DNA of 64,000 bases from Mesorhizobium sp. B1-1-8 (lineage in GTDB: Bacteria > Pseudomonadota > Alphaproteobacteria > Rhizobiales > Rhizobiaceae). Positions 7,854 through 16,077 of the stretch are shown piece by piece (positions within the stretch are counted from its first letter, which is position 1; each line of letters starts with the position of its first letter). Below the pieces are notes generated by a model. That model ran no database searches. It was not told where the DNA came from and saw nothing but the letters and a program-made list of their open reading frames with translations. The translations under genes and the position numbers were made by a program. The stretch spans positions 682,001 to 746,000 of the forward strand of contig NZ_CP083956.1 in NCBI RefSeq assembly GCF_006442795.2. Reading direction: 5' to 3'.

Positions 7854-9498
7854 CCCGCTTCTCTCACCGAATCTATCGCCGGGCTGCGCTTTGAGGCGGC
7901 GCGGCCATTGGCATGGCTGTGGAGTTCGAGGACGGCGGCGATCAGCGCCGCGGTGTGGCGACGGTCAGGTCTTCAGCAATGTGTCCTCTATTGTTTGTGA
8001 GAAGGGTTCAGGTCCGGCGGCATTACAGAGCCGCGGCACGTATTCGGGCGTGAGCCAGGGCGAACTCCTCGGCATAGGGACACGCTGAGGCCATCGCCAC
8101 CTTGATGCGACGAACCGAGACGCGCACCTGCGCGCCGATCTTCAGCAGTTTCAATCTGATCGTGCCGCAACTGGCGTTGGCGAGCCGGGTATGGGCAAGA
8201 CCGAGGCGACGCAAGGCGCAGATCAGGACATACGCAAACGAGGCGAACCACAGCCGCAGCTGATTGGCGCGCATGGTGTTGGCACTGGTGCGATCAGCGT
8301 AGAGGTCGAGCTGGCACTCCTTGATCCGGTTCTCCATGTCGCCGCGGGCGCAGTAGAGCTCCTCGTAAAGCACCCGTGCCGCCCAGCGCCCCGGCTTGAG
8401 TGACGTCACGATGAAGCGCGGATTGGCGCCCTGCGTCGTCCATTCGGCCTTGGCCACGACCCGCCTGCGGCGCGACCAGCTGTCTTTTGTCGACCACCTG
8501 AAGTCGCGGAAGACCCGGGCGGCCTGCCCGCTTGCCCGAGATGCCAGGCAGGCTTCCTTCAAGGTCGGGGCGATCTTGGTTTCCAGCCGTTCATTGCGGG
8601 CGAGGCCGAAGACGTAGTCGACGCGATTGATCTCGCACCAGGCCATCAGTTCCTCGCGCGCAAAGCCGGAATCAGCGCGCAGGATGATGTGGACCCTGGG
8701 CCAGGTTTTGCGGATCTGGGTCACGATCCGCTCAACCTCCTCGACCGCTCCTTTGCTGGCATCGATGTTGGAACGCCTGAGCTTTGCCGCCAAAAGGTGC
8801 CGGCCGCAGAAGATGTAGAGCGGCAGGTAGCAGTAGCAGTTGTAGTAGCCGTGAAAGAACCTGCCTTCCTGCCGGCCGTGCAGCGGATCATCGGTGGCGT
8901 CGAGATCGAGCACGATCTCGGCCGGCGGCTTGTCGTGGGCTTTTAGGAACAGGTCCACGAACAAGGCCTCCAACGCTAGCCTGTCGTAGCTGATCTTGTG
9001 ATAGCGCGTCGGCTCCCCGACCCGGCCATGCTCCAGCCGGTTGAGCGTCGACTTGCCAGCAAGCACCGCACAATCGTCTCGCTTCGGCGTCAAGCGTTCC
9101 GACACAAGTGCGAGCACCGGGTCGTGGCGAAGCGTGTCGTGGTCGTCGATGTCCTCGTATCCCAGCGCGATCGCTGCGATGCGTTGCCCGACCAACGTGC
9201 GGACGCTGTGAACCGTGAGATCCGGATCGCGGTAATCGACGAAGCACGAGGCCACCCGGTCGAACAGCCCGATGGCCCGATCAACGTGACGCAGAAGCAA
9301 GGCGCCCGCGTCTGAGGTAATGGCTCCGCCGTCGAAACCAGCCACAACTTTGTGGCCGTCGAAGCCTTCAAATTCAAGCTGCTCGGAAGTACAGTGTGTC
9401 TGCATCGGACCCCGTTCCTGAATCTGATAACTCTTTGTTGCAAAAGCAGTTTCTCAGATTCTCGGGGCCGATGCACTTCTTTTGGTGAGATATTCGGG
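7854..9498 (-). mobile_element. IS1380-family insertion sequence, copy 1 (intact)
   Basis: 1645 bp. Inverted ends CCCGCTTCTCTCACC (left) and CCCGAATATCTCACC (right, reversed) match at 12 of 15 positions. The 4-bp target duplication CTAA is at 7850-7853 and 9499-9502. It lies inside the OLD-family gene in the same orientation. A second copy, 1647 bp and almost identical, is at 61497-63143. Confidence 0.93.
8023..9405 (-). CDS. IS1380-family transposase (intact copy)
   Basis: 460 residues, full family length. Characteristic blocks in order: VAGFDGGAITSDAGALLLRHVD near the N-terminus, IVLDLDATDDPLHGRQEG (catalytic Asp), HIILRADSGFAREELMAWCE (the family RADSGFA block with the second Asp), and YCARGDMENRIKECQLDLYADRTS with the catalytic Glu near residue 360. 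No frameshift. Translation starts at ATG 9405. Its twin at 61667-63050 is identical in protein sequence except for one base insertion that breaks its frame, so this copy is the plausible source of transposase for both. Confidence 0.95.
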   Translation of the reverse strand: MQTHCTSEQLEFEGFDGHKVVAGFDGGAITSDAGALLLRHVDRAIGLFDRVASCFVDYRDPDLTVHSVRTLVGQRIAAIALGYEDIDDHDTLRHDPVLALVSERLTPKRDDCAVLAGKSTLNRLEHGRVGEPTRYHKISYDRLALEALFVDLFLKAHDKPPAEIVLDLDATDDPLHGRQEGRFFHGYYNCYCYLPLYIFCGRHLLAAKLRRSNIDASKGAVEEVERIVTQIRKTWPRVHIILRADSGFAREELMAWCEINRVDYVFGLARNERLETKIAPTLKEACLASRASGQAARVFRDFRWSTKDSWSRRRRVVAKAEWTTQGANPRFIVTSLKPGRWAARVLYEELYCARGDMENRIKECQLDLYADRTSANTMRANQLRLWFASFAYVLICALRRLGLAHTRLANASCGTIRLKLLKIGAQVRVSVRRIKVAMASACPYAEEFALAHARIRAAAL

Positions 9499-10588
9499 CT
9501 AACCCATATCCTGAAATGGTCGCCGTCCGCCTCAAAGCGAAATCGATAATCGCCCTGTTTCCACCAGTCCTTAAATTTGCCCGTCAGCTTCGTGCCGGCG
9601 GACTGCAGAAGTATCGAGCGCTCTTTCTTCTTTAGATTTATCGCCTCTATCTCTGCGTCTTTCGGTTTCCGGTTGGGATCTTGTGGGTCTTTGAAGTCAC
9701 GACCAAGCTCCAGTATTTCCTGCGGGTTTAGTCCGACAAACCCGAACAAGACCCGGAGCGTTCTTGCTTTGGCAGCCTCTTTCAGTCCGAGTCCCTCGCG
9801 TGCCAAGTTGTCAACTACGTGCGGTAGATATATCTCCGAGTCAAGGTTTCCGTAATTTGAGTAGTAGAGGAAAACCGGCATCCTTTTGTGGAACTCGTCC
9901 CAGACACCTTCAAATTCACCGGGAGATTTCCGATGAAATACCGACGACAGCCTCCCCATTTGCTCAATTGATTGAAGGATCCTTGGATGGATGGAGCTTG
10001 ATTTTGCATGCTCTGGGTTATGCAGTGATTTTATTTTAGCCAACAACGAATCAAGTTCGGACCCCTTGATTTGATCGTTGAGTGAGGATTGAGCTGAAGC
10101 TACCTCACGAAGGACGCGCTCCTTAAGGCCACCCTCGCTGGCAAGCTCGCTTGTGGCTGATATACTGGTTTGAAGGCTGTCAAAAATTGAGCGCACCTCA
10201 TCCGTTTTTATCGAATTGGGCGCGACGGCCTTGGGAAATGACCATTCATAGCTTCCATCAAATCTTCGGGAGAGGTGAACTATATCTATTTCCGACTCTC
10301 GATAACCCGTGAGCTTAGCGATTGCGCCAGCATCTTCTTCTAAATTAAATACTGCCTCAACAAACTTATACCCGTTTGGATTTTTTCTTATATCGCCGTA
10401 TTTATTTTTCGGATAATCAGCTGTTGGCTCGATACTCCCTTCTTTTGCTGGATTAAGCTTCCATAGCGGCAACAATAAATTGGTTTTACCGGACTCGTTG
10501 ACTCCAACAAACGCAGTAACGTTGTCCAGCTCAATCCAGCCGCTATCCTCTACGGATCGAAAATTCGTGACCCGGAACTTGCTCAGTC

Positions 10589-10765
10589 TCATTGCCACCC
10601 TCCCTGTCTCACTTTGTGAGTGTTACTCGATTCGAGGGAGGTTAGAAATAACTGCGCTAGCTGAGCGGCATATGCAAAGCAGGTGCGATTAACTTTTGCG
10701 AATGAGACTTCCTCAGCGAGATTGCCTCTTATGGCATCCGCGCCATTGTGAACAATTTCACGCAT
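10589..10765 (-). CDS. Possible small ORF overlapping the OLD-family start (58 aa)
   Basis: A frame beginning MREIVHNGADAIRGNLAEE and ending SNTHKVRQGGWQ stops at TGA 10591-10589, overlapping the ATG of the OLD-family gene as ATGA, the arrangement used for translational coupling. The frame stays open upstream to 10879. Composition matches the AT-rich OLD gene. There is no strong SD and no family match that I recognise. It could be a small partner or the decayed end of a longer gene; it could also be chance. Confidence 0.3.
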   Translation of the reverse strand: MREIVHNGADAIRGNLAEEVSFAKVNRTCFAYAAQLAQLFLTSLESSNTHKVRQGGWQ

Positions 10766-10912
10766 AGGTTCGCGCTCAATACGACAGTCCTCGCGTTGGC
10801 GAGTTGCGCGCCCGATAGCGTCACCGCACTGCCGCAACCCCCGGGGGTGGGACTCGCTGCCTGCTGCAGCTCGACCCACCGGGTCGATGCGAGCGGCCGA
10901 GGGCCGGACCCC

Positions 10913-12718
10913 TCAATCCCCCATCTTCAGCGCCTGGATGAACGCCTCCTGGGGAATATCCACCTTGCCGAACTGGCGCATGCGCTTCTTGCCCTCTTTC
11001 TGCTTGTCGAGCAGCTTGCGCTTGCGGCTCACGTCGCCGCCGTAGCATTTGGCGGTGACGTCCTTGCGCAGGGCCGAGATGGTCTCGCGGGCGATGATGC
11101 GGCCGCCGATCGCGGCCTGGATCGGGATCTTGAAGAGGTGGTGCGGGATCAGCTCCTTCAGCTTCTCGCACATCTGCCGGCCGCGCTTTTCGGCCGCCGA
11201 GCGGTGCACCAGCATGGATAAAGCGTCGACCGGCTCGTCATTGACCAGGATCGACATTTTCACCAAATCGCCCTCGCGATAGTCGGTCAGATGATAGTCG
11301 AAGGAGGCGTAGCCCTTGGAGATCGATTTCAGCCGGTCGTAGAAATCGAAGACGACTTCGTTGAGCGGCAGGTCGTAGGTCAGCATGGCGCGCTTGCCGA
11401 CATAGGAGAGATCGGCCTGGATGCCGCGCCTGTCCTGGCAGAGTTTCAGGATGCCGCCGAGATAGTCGTCGGGGGTGAGGATGGTGGCGCGGATCCACGG
11501 CTCCTCGATCGAGGCGATCTTGACCACGTCGGGCATGTCGGCCGGGTTGTGCAGTTCCTTCACCGTGCCGTCATTGAGGTTCATGCGGTAGACGACGGAA
11601 GGCGCCGTGGCGATGAGGTCGAGGTTGAACTCGCGCTCCAGCCGCTCCTGGATGATCTCCAGATGAAGCAGGCCGAGGAAGCCGCAGCGGAAGCCGAAGC
11701 CGAGCGCGGCGGAGGTTTCCATTTCATAGGAGAACGACGCGTCGTTGAGGCGCAGCTTGCCGACGGCGGCGCGCAGATCCTCGAAATCGGCGGCGTCGAC
11801 CGGGAACAGGCCGCAGAACACCACCGGCTGCGCCGGCTTGAAGCCGGGCAGCGCGGTCGCGGTCGGGCGGCGGTCCTCGGTGATGGTGTCGCCGACACGG
11901 GTATCGGCCACTTCCTTGATCGAACCGGTGAAAAAGCCGAACTCGCCGGGGCCGAGCTCGTCGACGACGATGCGGGCCGGCGTGAAGACGCCGGTGCGCT
12001 CGACCAAATAGCGGGCGCCGGTGCCCATCATGCGGATGGTCTGGCCCTTCTTCAGCACGCCGTCGATGATGCGCACCAGCACGATGACGCCGAGATAGGC
12101 GTCGTACCAGGAGTCCACCAGCATCGCCTTCAAGGGGGCGGCGATGTCGCCCTCGCGCGGCGGCGGCAGTTGGTGGACGATCGCTTCGAGCACATCAGGG
12201 ATGCCGAGACCGGTCTTAGCCGAGATCAGCACGGCGTTGGAGGCGTCGATGCCGATCACCTCCTCGACCTGCTCGCGGATACGCTCGGGCTCGGCGGCCG
12301 GCAGGTCGACCTTGTTCAGCACCACGACGATCTCGTGGTTGTTGTCGATGGCCTGGTAGACATTGGCCAGCGTCTGCGCCTCGACCCCTTGCGAAGCGTC
12401 GACCACCAGCAGCGAGCCCTCGCAGGCGGCGAGCGAGCGCGACACTTCATAGGCGAAGTCGACATGGCCGGGCGTGTCGATGAGGTTGAGCACATAGTCC
12501 TCGCCATTTTGGGCGCGGTAGTTCAGCCGTACCGTCTGCGCCTTGATGGTGATGCCGCGCTCGCGCTCGATGTCCATGGAGTCCAGCACCTGCTCCTTCA
12601 TGTCACGCGCGTCCAGCCCGCCGGTGAGCTGGATGAGGCGGTCGGCAAGCGTGGATTTGCCATGGTCGATATGGGCGACGATGGCGAAGTTGCGGATGTG
12701 GTCGAGCGGGGTGGTCAT
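10913..12718 (-). CDS. lepA: Elongation factor 4 (back-translocating ribosomal GTPase LepA)
   Basis: 601 residues, like E. coli LepA (599). G-domain motifs: AHIDHGKST (G1), RERGITI (G2), DTPGHVD (G3), NKVDLP (G4) and ISAKTG (G5). The LepA-specific C-terminal domain ends [37 protein letters not shown]. It binds ribosomes and promotes back-translocation, mainly under ionic or cold stress. ATG 12718 ([22 protein letters not shown]) is chosen over an upstream in-frame start at 12754 because it gives the conserved family N-terminus. The long open frame on the opposite strand is a GC-skew artefact. Confidence 0.97.
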   Translation of the reverse strand: MTTPLDHIRNFAIVAHIDHGKSTLADRLIQLTGGLDARDMKEQVLDSMDIERERGITIKAQTVRLNYRAQNGEDYVLNLIDTPGHVDFAYEVSRSLAACEGSLLVVDASQGVEAQTLANVYQAIDNNHEIVVVLNKVDLPAAEPERIREQVEEVIGIDASNAVLISAKTGLGIPDVLEAIVHQLPPPREGDIAAPLKAMLVDSWYDAYLGVIVLVRIIDGVLKKGQTIRMMGTGARYLVERTGVFTPARIVVDELGPGEFGFFTGSIKEVADTRVGDTITEDRRPTATALPGFKPAQPVVFCGLFPVDAADFEDLRAAVGKLRLNDASFSYEMETSAALGFGFRCGFLGLLHLEIIQERLEREFNLDLIATAPSVVYRMNLNDGTVKELHNPADMPDVVKIASIEEPWIRATILTPDDYLGGILKLCQDRRGIQADLSYVGKRAMLTYDLPLNEVVFDFYDRLKSISKGYASFDYHLTDYREGDLVKMSILVNDEPVDALSMLVHRSAAEKRGRQMCEKLKELIPHHLFKIPIQAAIGGRIIARETISALRKDVTAKCYGGDVSRKRKLLDKQKEGKKRMRQFGKVDIPQEAFIQALKMGD

Positions 12719-12764
12719 GCGGCGCGCTTTAGCAGGGGCGGGTTGCAGGGGCAAGTTGCCTTTC

Positions 12765-12908
12765 CCTTCTCCCCTTGTGGGAGAAGGTGTCGCCGAAGGC
12801 GACGGATGAGGGGTGTTCCAGGGAACGCCAGCGCCTCACTCCGCTGGAACACCCCTCATCCGTCTCGGCGCTGCGCGCCGATCCACCTTCTCCCACAAGG
12901 GGAGAAGG
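12765..12908. repeat. Inverted-pair palindromic repeat, CCTTCTCCCC family
   Basis: Left arm ccttctccccttgtgggaga...gacggatgaggggtgttcca and right arm tggaacacccctcatccg...ccacaaggggagaagg, separated by about 25 bp. It forms a near-continuous 144-bp hairpin. Lies between lepA and the TadG-like gene, and could terminate transcription from either side. Confidence 0.85.
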
Positions 12909-12978
12909 AAAAAGGCGTCCCACATATTCAAATCCGCTTAAACTTTCATCCATCCCTTTAGGGCATCTTCGCCCATGG

Positions 12979-14124
12979 ATGGTAAATCGGCTCCCTGCCA
13001 AGGCTCGCTCAATGCTCAGACATGCCCAGAAATTCAGCCCGGCCGGGATGGCCGGATCGGTGAAGCAATTCCTCTCCTCCAGAAGCGGCTCGCTGGCGCC
13101 GATGCTGGTGATGGCGGTCATCCCACTGCTGCTGGCGGTCGGCTTTTCCGTCGACTACACCTCGGCGATCCAGACCCGCAGCAACATGCAGAACGCGCTC
13201 GACGCGGCGATTCTGTCGATCACGACGCTGCCGACGACCACAACTGACGCCGACCGCCAGACGGCGCTGCAGCAGGCCTATGTCGCCAATAGCGGGCTGG
13301 GCACGGTGAAGCTCACGGCCGTCAACGTCGCCGCCGACGGCACCGCCAGCTTCTCGGCCAAGGCGAATTATCCGATGCCGACCACTTTCATGTCGATCGC
13401 CAGGGTCAATTCGGTGCAGGTCGGCGTCGGTTCCTCGGTGCGCAAGACGCCAGCGCTGGTGCAGACGACCTTCAGGGTGACGAAAGTGTCGGGCTATTGG
13501 GGCAAGACGATGTACCTCTACGGCACCAAATTCGGCGACACCGTGGCCAAGCCGCTGATGACGATCAGCTACGCCTATAACGGCTATGGCGATCCGAAGG
13601 GCTACGGCACCACAACCGTCAACACCATCAACGGCTCGACCACAACGACGGTGCAGAAGCAGGTCTGCACGACGAAGACCGTCAGCAATTTCAACAACCT
13701 TCCCGTCGGCGCCATCACCCAGACCAGCGGCAGCAAGAAGTATGTGACGACCTGCGCCGACACCTTCTATCCCGCCAACGGGGCCGGCGCGGTGATCGAC
13801 GTCAGCCAGATGGACCAGCTCTATCTGGAGATGGACGTGCCTTCCGGCAACCCGAAGGTGTTGAAGTCCAACGATCCCAGCACTTCGGACCGGCTCTACA
13901 TCGGTGTCAGCCAGAGCACCATGCCCGAAGTGGCGGTCGGCCAGACCGTCAACATCTTCACCGCCGTGCCGTGCGGCCAGACCGGCTACCAGGCCTGGGA
14001 AGACGGCGGATCGGCGGTGCCGACGTCCGCCTCCGTGGGCACCACCCAAGCCGACTTCTTCTACACCGTGCAGGGCAAGTGCAACTACAACCAGCGCCCG
14101 TCCGAGACGGTGCTGACGCAGTAG
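12979..14124 (+). CDS. TadE/TadG-family pilus-assembly-like protein
   Basis: 381 residues. Near residue 35 comes SRSGSLAPMLVMAVIPLLLAVGFSVDYTSAIQTRSNMQNALDAAILS, here abbreviated as the TadG-type N-terminal block: a single membrane segment followed by a Q/N-rich amphipathic stretch. The rest is a Thr/Ser/Gly-rich extracytoplasmic region with several Cys pairs (KQVCTTKT, VTTCADT, VPCGQTG, GKCNYNQ). TadG-like proteins act with Flp/Tad pili or as surface adhesins. No other tad genes are next to it, so this is an orphan copy. Start uncertain: ATG 12979 or ATG 13012. Confidence 0.75.
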   Translation: MVNRLPAKARSMLRHAQKFSPAGMAGSVKQFLSSRSGSLAPMLVMAVIPLLLAVGFSVDYTSAIQTRSNMQNALDAAILSITTLPTTTTDADRQTALQQAYVANSGLGTVKLTAVNVAADGTASFSAKANYPMPTTFMSIARVNSVQVGVGSSVRKTPALVQTTFRVTKVSGYWGKTMYLYGTKFGDTVAKPLMTISYAYNGYGDPKGYGTTTVNTINGSTTTTVQKQVCTTKTVSNFNNLPVGAITQTSGSKKYVTTCADTFYPANGAGAVIDVSQMDQLYLEMDVPSGNPKVLKSNDPSTSDRLYIGVSQSTMPEVAVGQTVNIFTAVPCGQTGYQAWEDGGSAVPTSASVGTTQADFFYTVQGKCNYNQRPSETVLTQ

Positions 14125-14135
14125 GGCCTCTCTTC

Positions 14136-14687
14136 CCTTCTCCCCTTGCGGGAGAAGGTGGCTCGGCGCGCAGCGCCGAGACGGATGAGGGGTGTTGGAC
14201 GGAGTGCGACCGCGGGCTAATCTCACTCTATGCCGCATCAACCGGTCACACGAGCCAAGCGCAGTTTTGCCCGTTCGCTCCGCCGTGAGATGACGGAAGC
14301 GGAGAACAAGCTTTGGCAAGAACTGCGCGATCGCAGGCTCGACCGGATCAAGTTTCGGCGTCAAGTTCCCATTGGAAAATATATCGCCGACTTCGTCTGC
14401 CTCGAAGCACGCCTGATCGTCGAAATCGATGGCAACCAGCACGCGGACTCGGATTCCGATCGGATCCGTAGCGCCGAGTTGAAGGGAAACGGCTTTCGCG
14501 TGCTGCGCTTTTGGAACGACGATGTCCTAAAGGATTTGGACGGCGTCTGCGGGACGATTATCGCTTATGTGAGAGATACCAGCCTGCAACCATGGCGGTG
14601 AAGTGTCCCCGTCGGCGTCAAGCTGGAGCACCCCTCATCCGTGTCGGCGCTGCGCGCCGAGCCACCTTCTCCCGCAAGGGGAGAAGG
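14136..14687 (+). mobile_element. DUF559 cassette framed by 59-bp inverted repeats
   Basis: The left repeat 14136-14194 and right repeat 14629-14687 are reverse complements of each other at 58 of 59 positions (only GAGACGG versus GACACGG differs). The DUF559 gene lies between them, starting 35 bp inside the left end and finishing 27 bp before the right one. The same repeat occurs elsewhere in the window as inverted pairs with no gene inside. Calling it mobile is inference: no target-site duplication is obvious. Confidence 0.45.
14230..14601 (+). CDS. DUF559 (Vsr/restriction-like) endonuclease-domain protein
   Basis: 123 residues, the usual length for stand-alone DUF559 proteins. Visible motifs are AENKLWQELRDRRL, IKFRRQVPIGKYIADFVC and LIVEIDGNQH, with the D...E-x-D pattern of the PD-(D/E)XK fold related to very-short-patch repair nucleases, then GFRVLRFWNDDVL. 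Biochemical role is unproven for the family; a nicking or DNA-end processing activity is likely. The gene is enclosed by near-identical inverted repeats, the reason to suspect it acts on those repeats. Confidence 0.85.
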   Translation: MPHQPVTRAKRSFARSLRREMTEAENKLWQELRDRRLDRIKFRRQVPIGKYIADFVCLEARLIVEIDGNQHADSDSDRIRSAELKGNGFRVLRFWNDDVLKDLDGVCGTIIAYVRDTSLQPWR

Positions 14688-14800
14688 AAGAGCGTCAGCG
14701 CCCCCAATCACAAACCGGTGATGGTTGTAACGAAGCCCGTGGCGGCGGCGAAACTGGGGATGTGGCCGGCTGACGGCCCCCGCCGCAACGGAGACTTCCC

Positions 14801-15496
14801 ATGAAGAAAGCAACAACCGGCAAGGTCTGGCTCGCCGCGCTGGCGGCGCTTGTCGCGACTGCGGGCACGGCCGCCCCACAACCGCTCACCGTGGTCGAAT
14901 TGTTCACCAGCCAGGGCTGCTCGTCCTGCCCGCCGGCCAATGCCAATCTGATCAAGGTCAAGGACCAGCCGGGCGTGCTGGCGCTGTCGTTCAACGTCAC
15001 CTATTGGGATTATCTCGGCTGGAAGGATACGTTCGGCCGGCAGGAATTCACCCAGCGCCAGGTCAACTACGAGCCGTCGCTCGGCCATGACGGGCCGTTC
15101 ACGCCGCAGGTGGTGGTCAACGGCCGCACGGACGCCGTCGGCGCCCGGCCGGGCGAGATCCAGGGCCTGATCGCCAGCAGCGGCCAGGCCGCCGGGCCGT
15201 CGCTTTCGCTCGCCGGCGGCAAGATCTCGATCGGCGCCGGCAAGGCGCCTTCCGGCCGCGCCGACATCTGGCTGGTTCGCTATAACAAAGGTGTCGTCGA
15301 GGTGCCGGTGGCGCGCGGCGAGAACACCGGCCGCACGCTGCCGCATGCCAACGTCGTGCATTCGCTGCAGAAACTCGGCAGCTGGAGCGGCGAAGCGAAG
15401 ACGCTGCCGCTGCCGGCCGCCACCGGCGGCCTCAGCACCGCGGTGCTGGTGCAAACGCCGGGCGGCGGGCCGATCCTCGCCGCGGCAGCCGACTGA
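14801..15496 (+). CDS. DUF1223 thioredoxin-fold secreted protein
   Basis: 231 residues with an N-terminal signal peptide (MKKATTGKVWLAALAALVATAGTAA) followed by LTVVELFTSQGCSSCPPANANL, the CxxC-containing start typical of DUF1223, then VTYWDYLGWKDTFG and FTPQVVVNGR. The fold is thioredoxin-like and the CSSC pair is probably redox-active in the periplasm. Partner unknown. Start ATG 14801 gives the clean signal peptide; a GGAGACTTCCC lies upstream. It is followed 95 bp later by the repeat-rich secreted protein and then msrA, another extracytoplasmic redox enzyme. Confidence 0.85.
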   Translation: MKKATTGKVWLAALAALVATAGTAAPQPLTVVELFTSQGCSSCPPANANLIKVKDQPGVLALSFNVTYWDYLGWKDTFGRQEFTQRQVNYEPSLGHDGPFTPQVVVNGRTDAVGARPGEIQGLIASSGQAAGPSLSLAGGKISIGAGKAPSGRADIWLVRYNKGVVEVPVARGENTGRTLPHANVVHSLQKLGSWSGEAKTLPLPAATGGLSTAVLVQTPGGGPILAAAAD

Positions 15497-15590
15497 TTAT
15501 TCCCATGCGACGCCACAGGACGCGGCAACGCATCATCCGGCCCGCATCCGCGCGTCACAACCCCCACGGAAACTCTAAGAGGAGACCACC

Positions 15591-15854
15591 ATGACCAGAT
15601 ATCTGACGCTGCCGGCACTCGCCTTGGCGCTTGCGGCCACGGCTTTCGCCGCCGGCGCCCGCGCCGACGATGCGACCAACGCCATGAAACCGGCCGCGAC
15701 GACCGAGGCGATGAAGCCGGCGACGGATGCGATGAAACCGGCCGACGCGATGGCACCGGATGCCATGGCGACGCAGGCGATGAAACCCGCTACCGATGCG
15801 ATGAAGCCCGCCGATGCCATGAAGCCGGCGGATGCGATGGCTCCGGCTCAATAA
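15591..15854 (+). CDS. Secreted low-complexity protein with AMKPA-type repeats
   Basis: 87 residues: signal peptide MTRYLTLPALALALAATAFAAGARA, then a mature chain made almost wholly of short units AMKPA(A/T/D), AMAPD and AMATQ, about nine units of five to seven residues. It recalls the pentapeptide MXKDX-repeat secreted proteins in being tiny, Met/Lys-periodic and signal-bearing, but the unit differs. A strong SD (AAGAGGAG) precedes ATG 15591. Regularly spaced Met residues could bind copper or scavenge oxidants; the msrA gene immediately downstream makes the latter worth considering, but this is inference. Confidence 0.75.
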   Translation: MTRYLTLPALALALAATAFAAGARADDATNAMKPAATTEAMKPATDAMKPADAMAPDAMATQAMKPATDAMKPADAMKPADAMAPAQ

Positions 15855-15875
15855 AGTTGAGCTATGGCTGTTGAC

Positions 15876-16002
15876 TCCCCCTCACCCAGCCTCCGCTTCG
15901 CTCGGCTGACCTCTCCCCGGCGGGGAGAGGAGGCGGTCAGCGCCGGCGCCAGTCTCTTCTCCCCAGTGGGGAGAAGGTGGCCCGAAGGGCCGGATGAGGG
16001 GG
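15876..16002. repeat. Palindromic repeat, CTCTCCCCGGCGGGGAGAG family
   Basis: Three stem-loops in series: cctccgcttcgctcgg, ctctccccggcggggagag and cttctccccagtggggagaa, closing with ccgaagggccggatgagggg. A relative is at 54914-55061. Noncoding. Confidence 0.75.
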
Positions 16003-16077
16003 AGCGCCGCACGGCAAAGTGAGAACCCGGGGGCGGCCTCTTTCGTATATAATGAACAGCAACAAGGGAGATTGAAC

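Larger units (their letters stand above)
6862..10592 (-). pseudogene. OLD-family ATP-dependent endonuclease, split by IS1380
   Basis: The 5' part (10592 to 9499) encodes MRLSKFRVTNFRSVEDSGW and a Walker A GVNESGKT. The 3' part (7850 to 6862) encodes Walker B (AILLLDEPGLSLHP), the H-loop (IIFTTHSPFLV) and a C-terminal TOPRIM nuclease domain: IIVEGPSDQYIL (Glu), PAVLLDDDTVGRK (Asp-x-Asp) and PGSEIEDLVP. Removing 7854-9498 plus one CTAA restores a continuous 693-residue frame reading FRIWVS-DDRRPDEVELEGR-STGLQWFLSFYL across the junction. OLD-family nucleases cut DNA and several act in phage defence. No helicase partner follows, so it would be a stand-alone (class 1) type. The segment is visibly more AT-rich than its neighbours, suggesting transfer. 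The ATG has SD GGGAGG 6 nt upstream. Confidence 0.88.

Noticed and set aside
6862..10592. Gabija-type GajA or retron effector
   Set aside because: No GajB-like helicase, reverse transcriptase or msr/msd-like sequence is adjacent; only the OLD-type ATPase-TOPRIM gene is seen.
11291..12961. 556-codon open frame opposite lepA
   Set aside because: Antisense to a certain gene; residue composition (Asp/Val/Gly/Arg) is that of a reverse-complement shadow.
14136..14687. Target-site duplication around the DUF559 cassette
   Set aside because: Flanking bases (ctcttc before, aagagc after) are complementary and extend the inverted repeat a little; there is no direct duplication to claim.
16048..16053. 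TATAAT as a complete msrA promoter
   Set aside because: No acceptable -35 at 16-18 bp; noted only as a possible -10.
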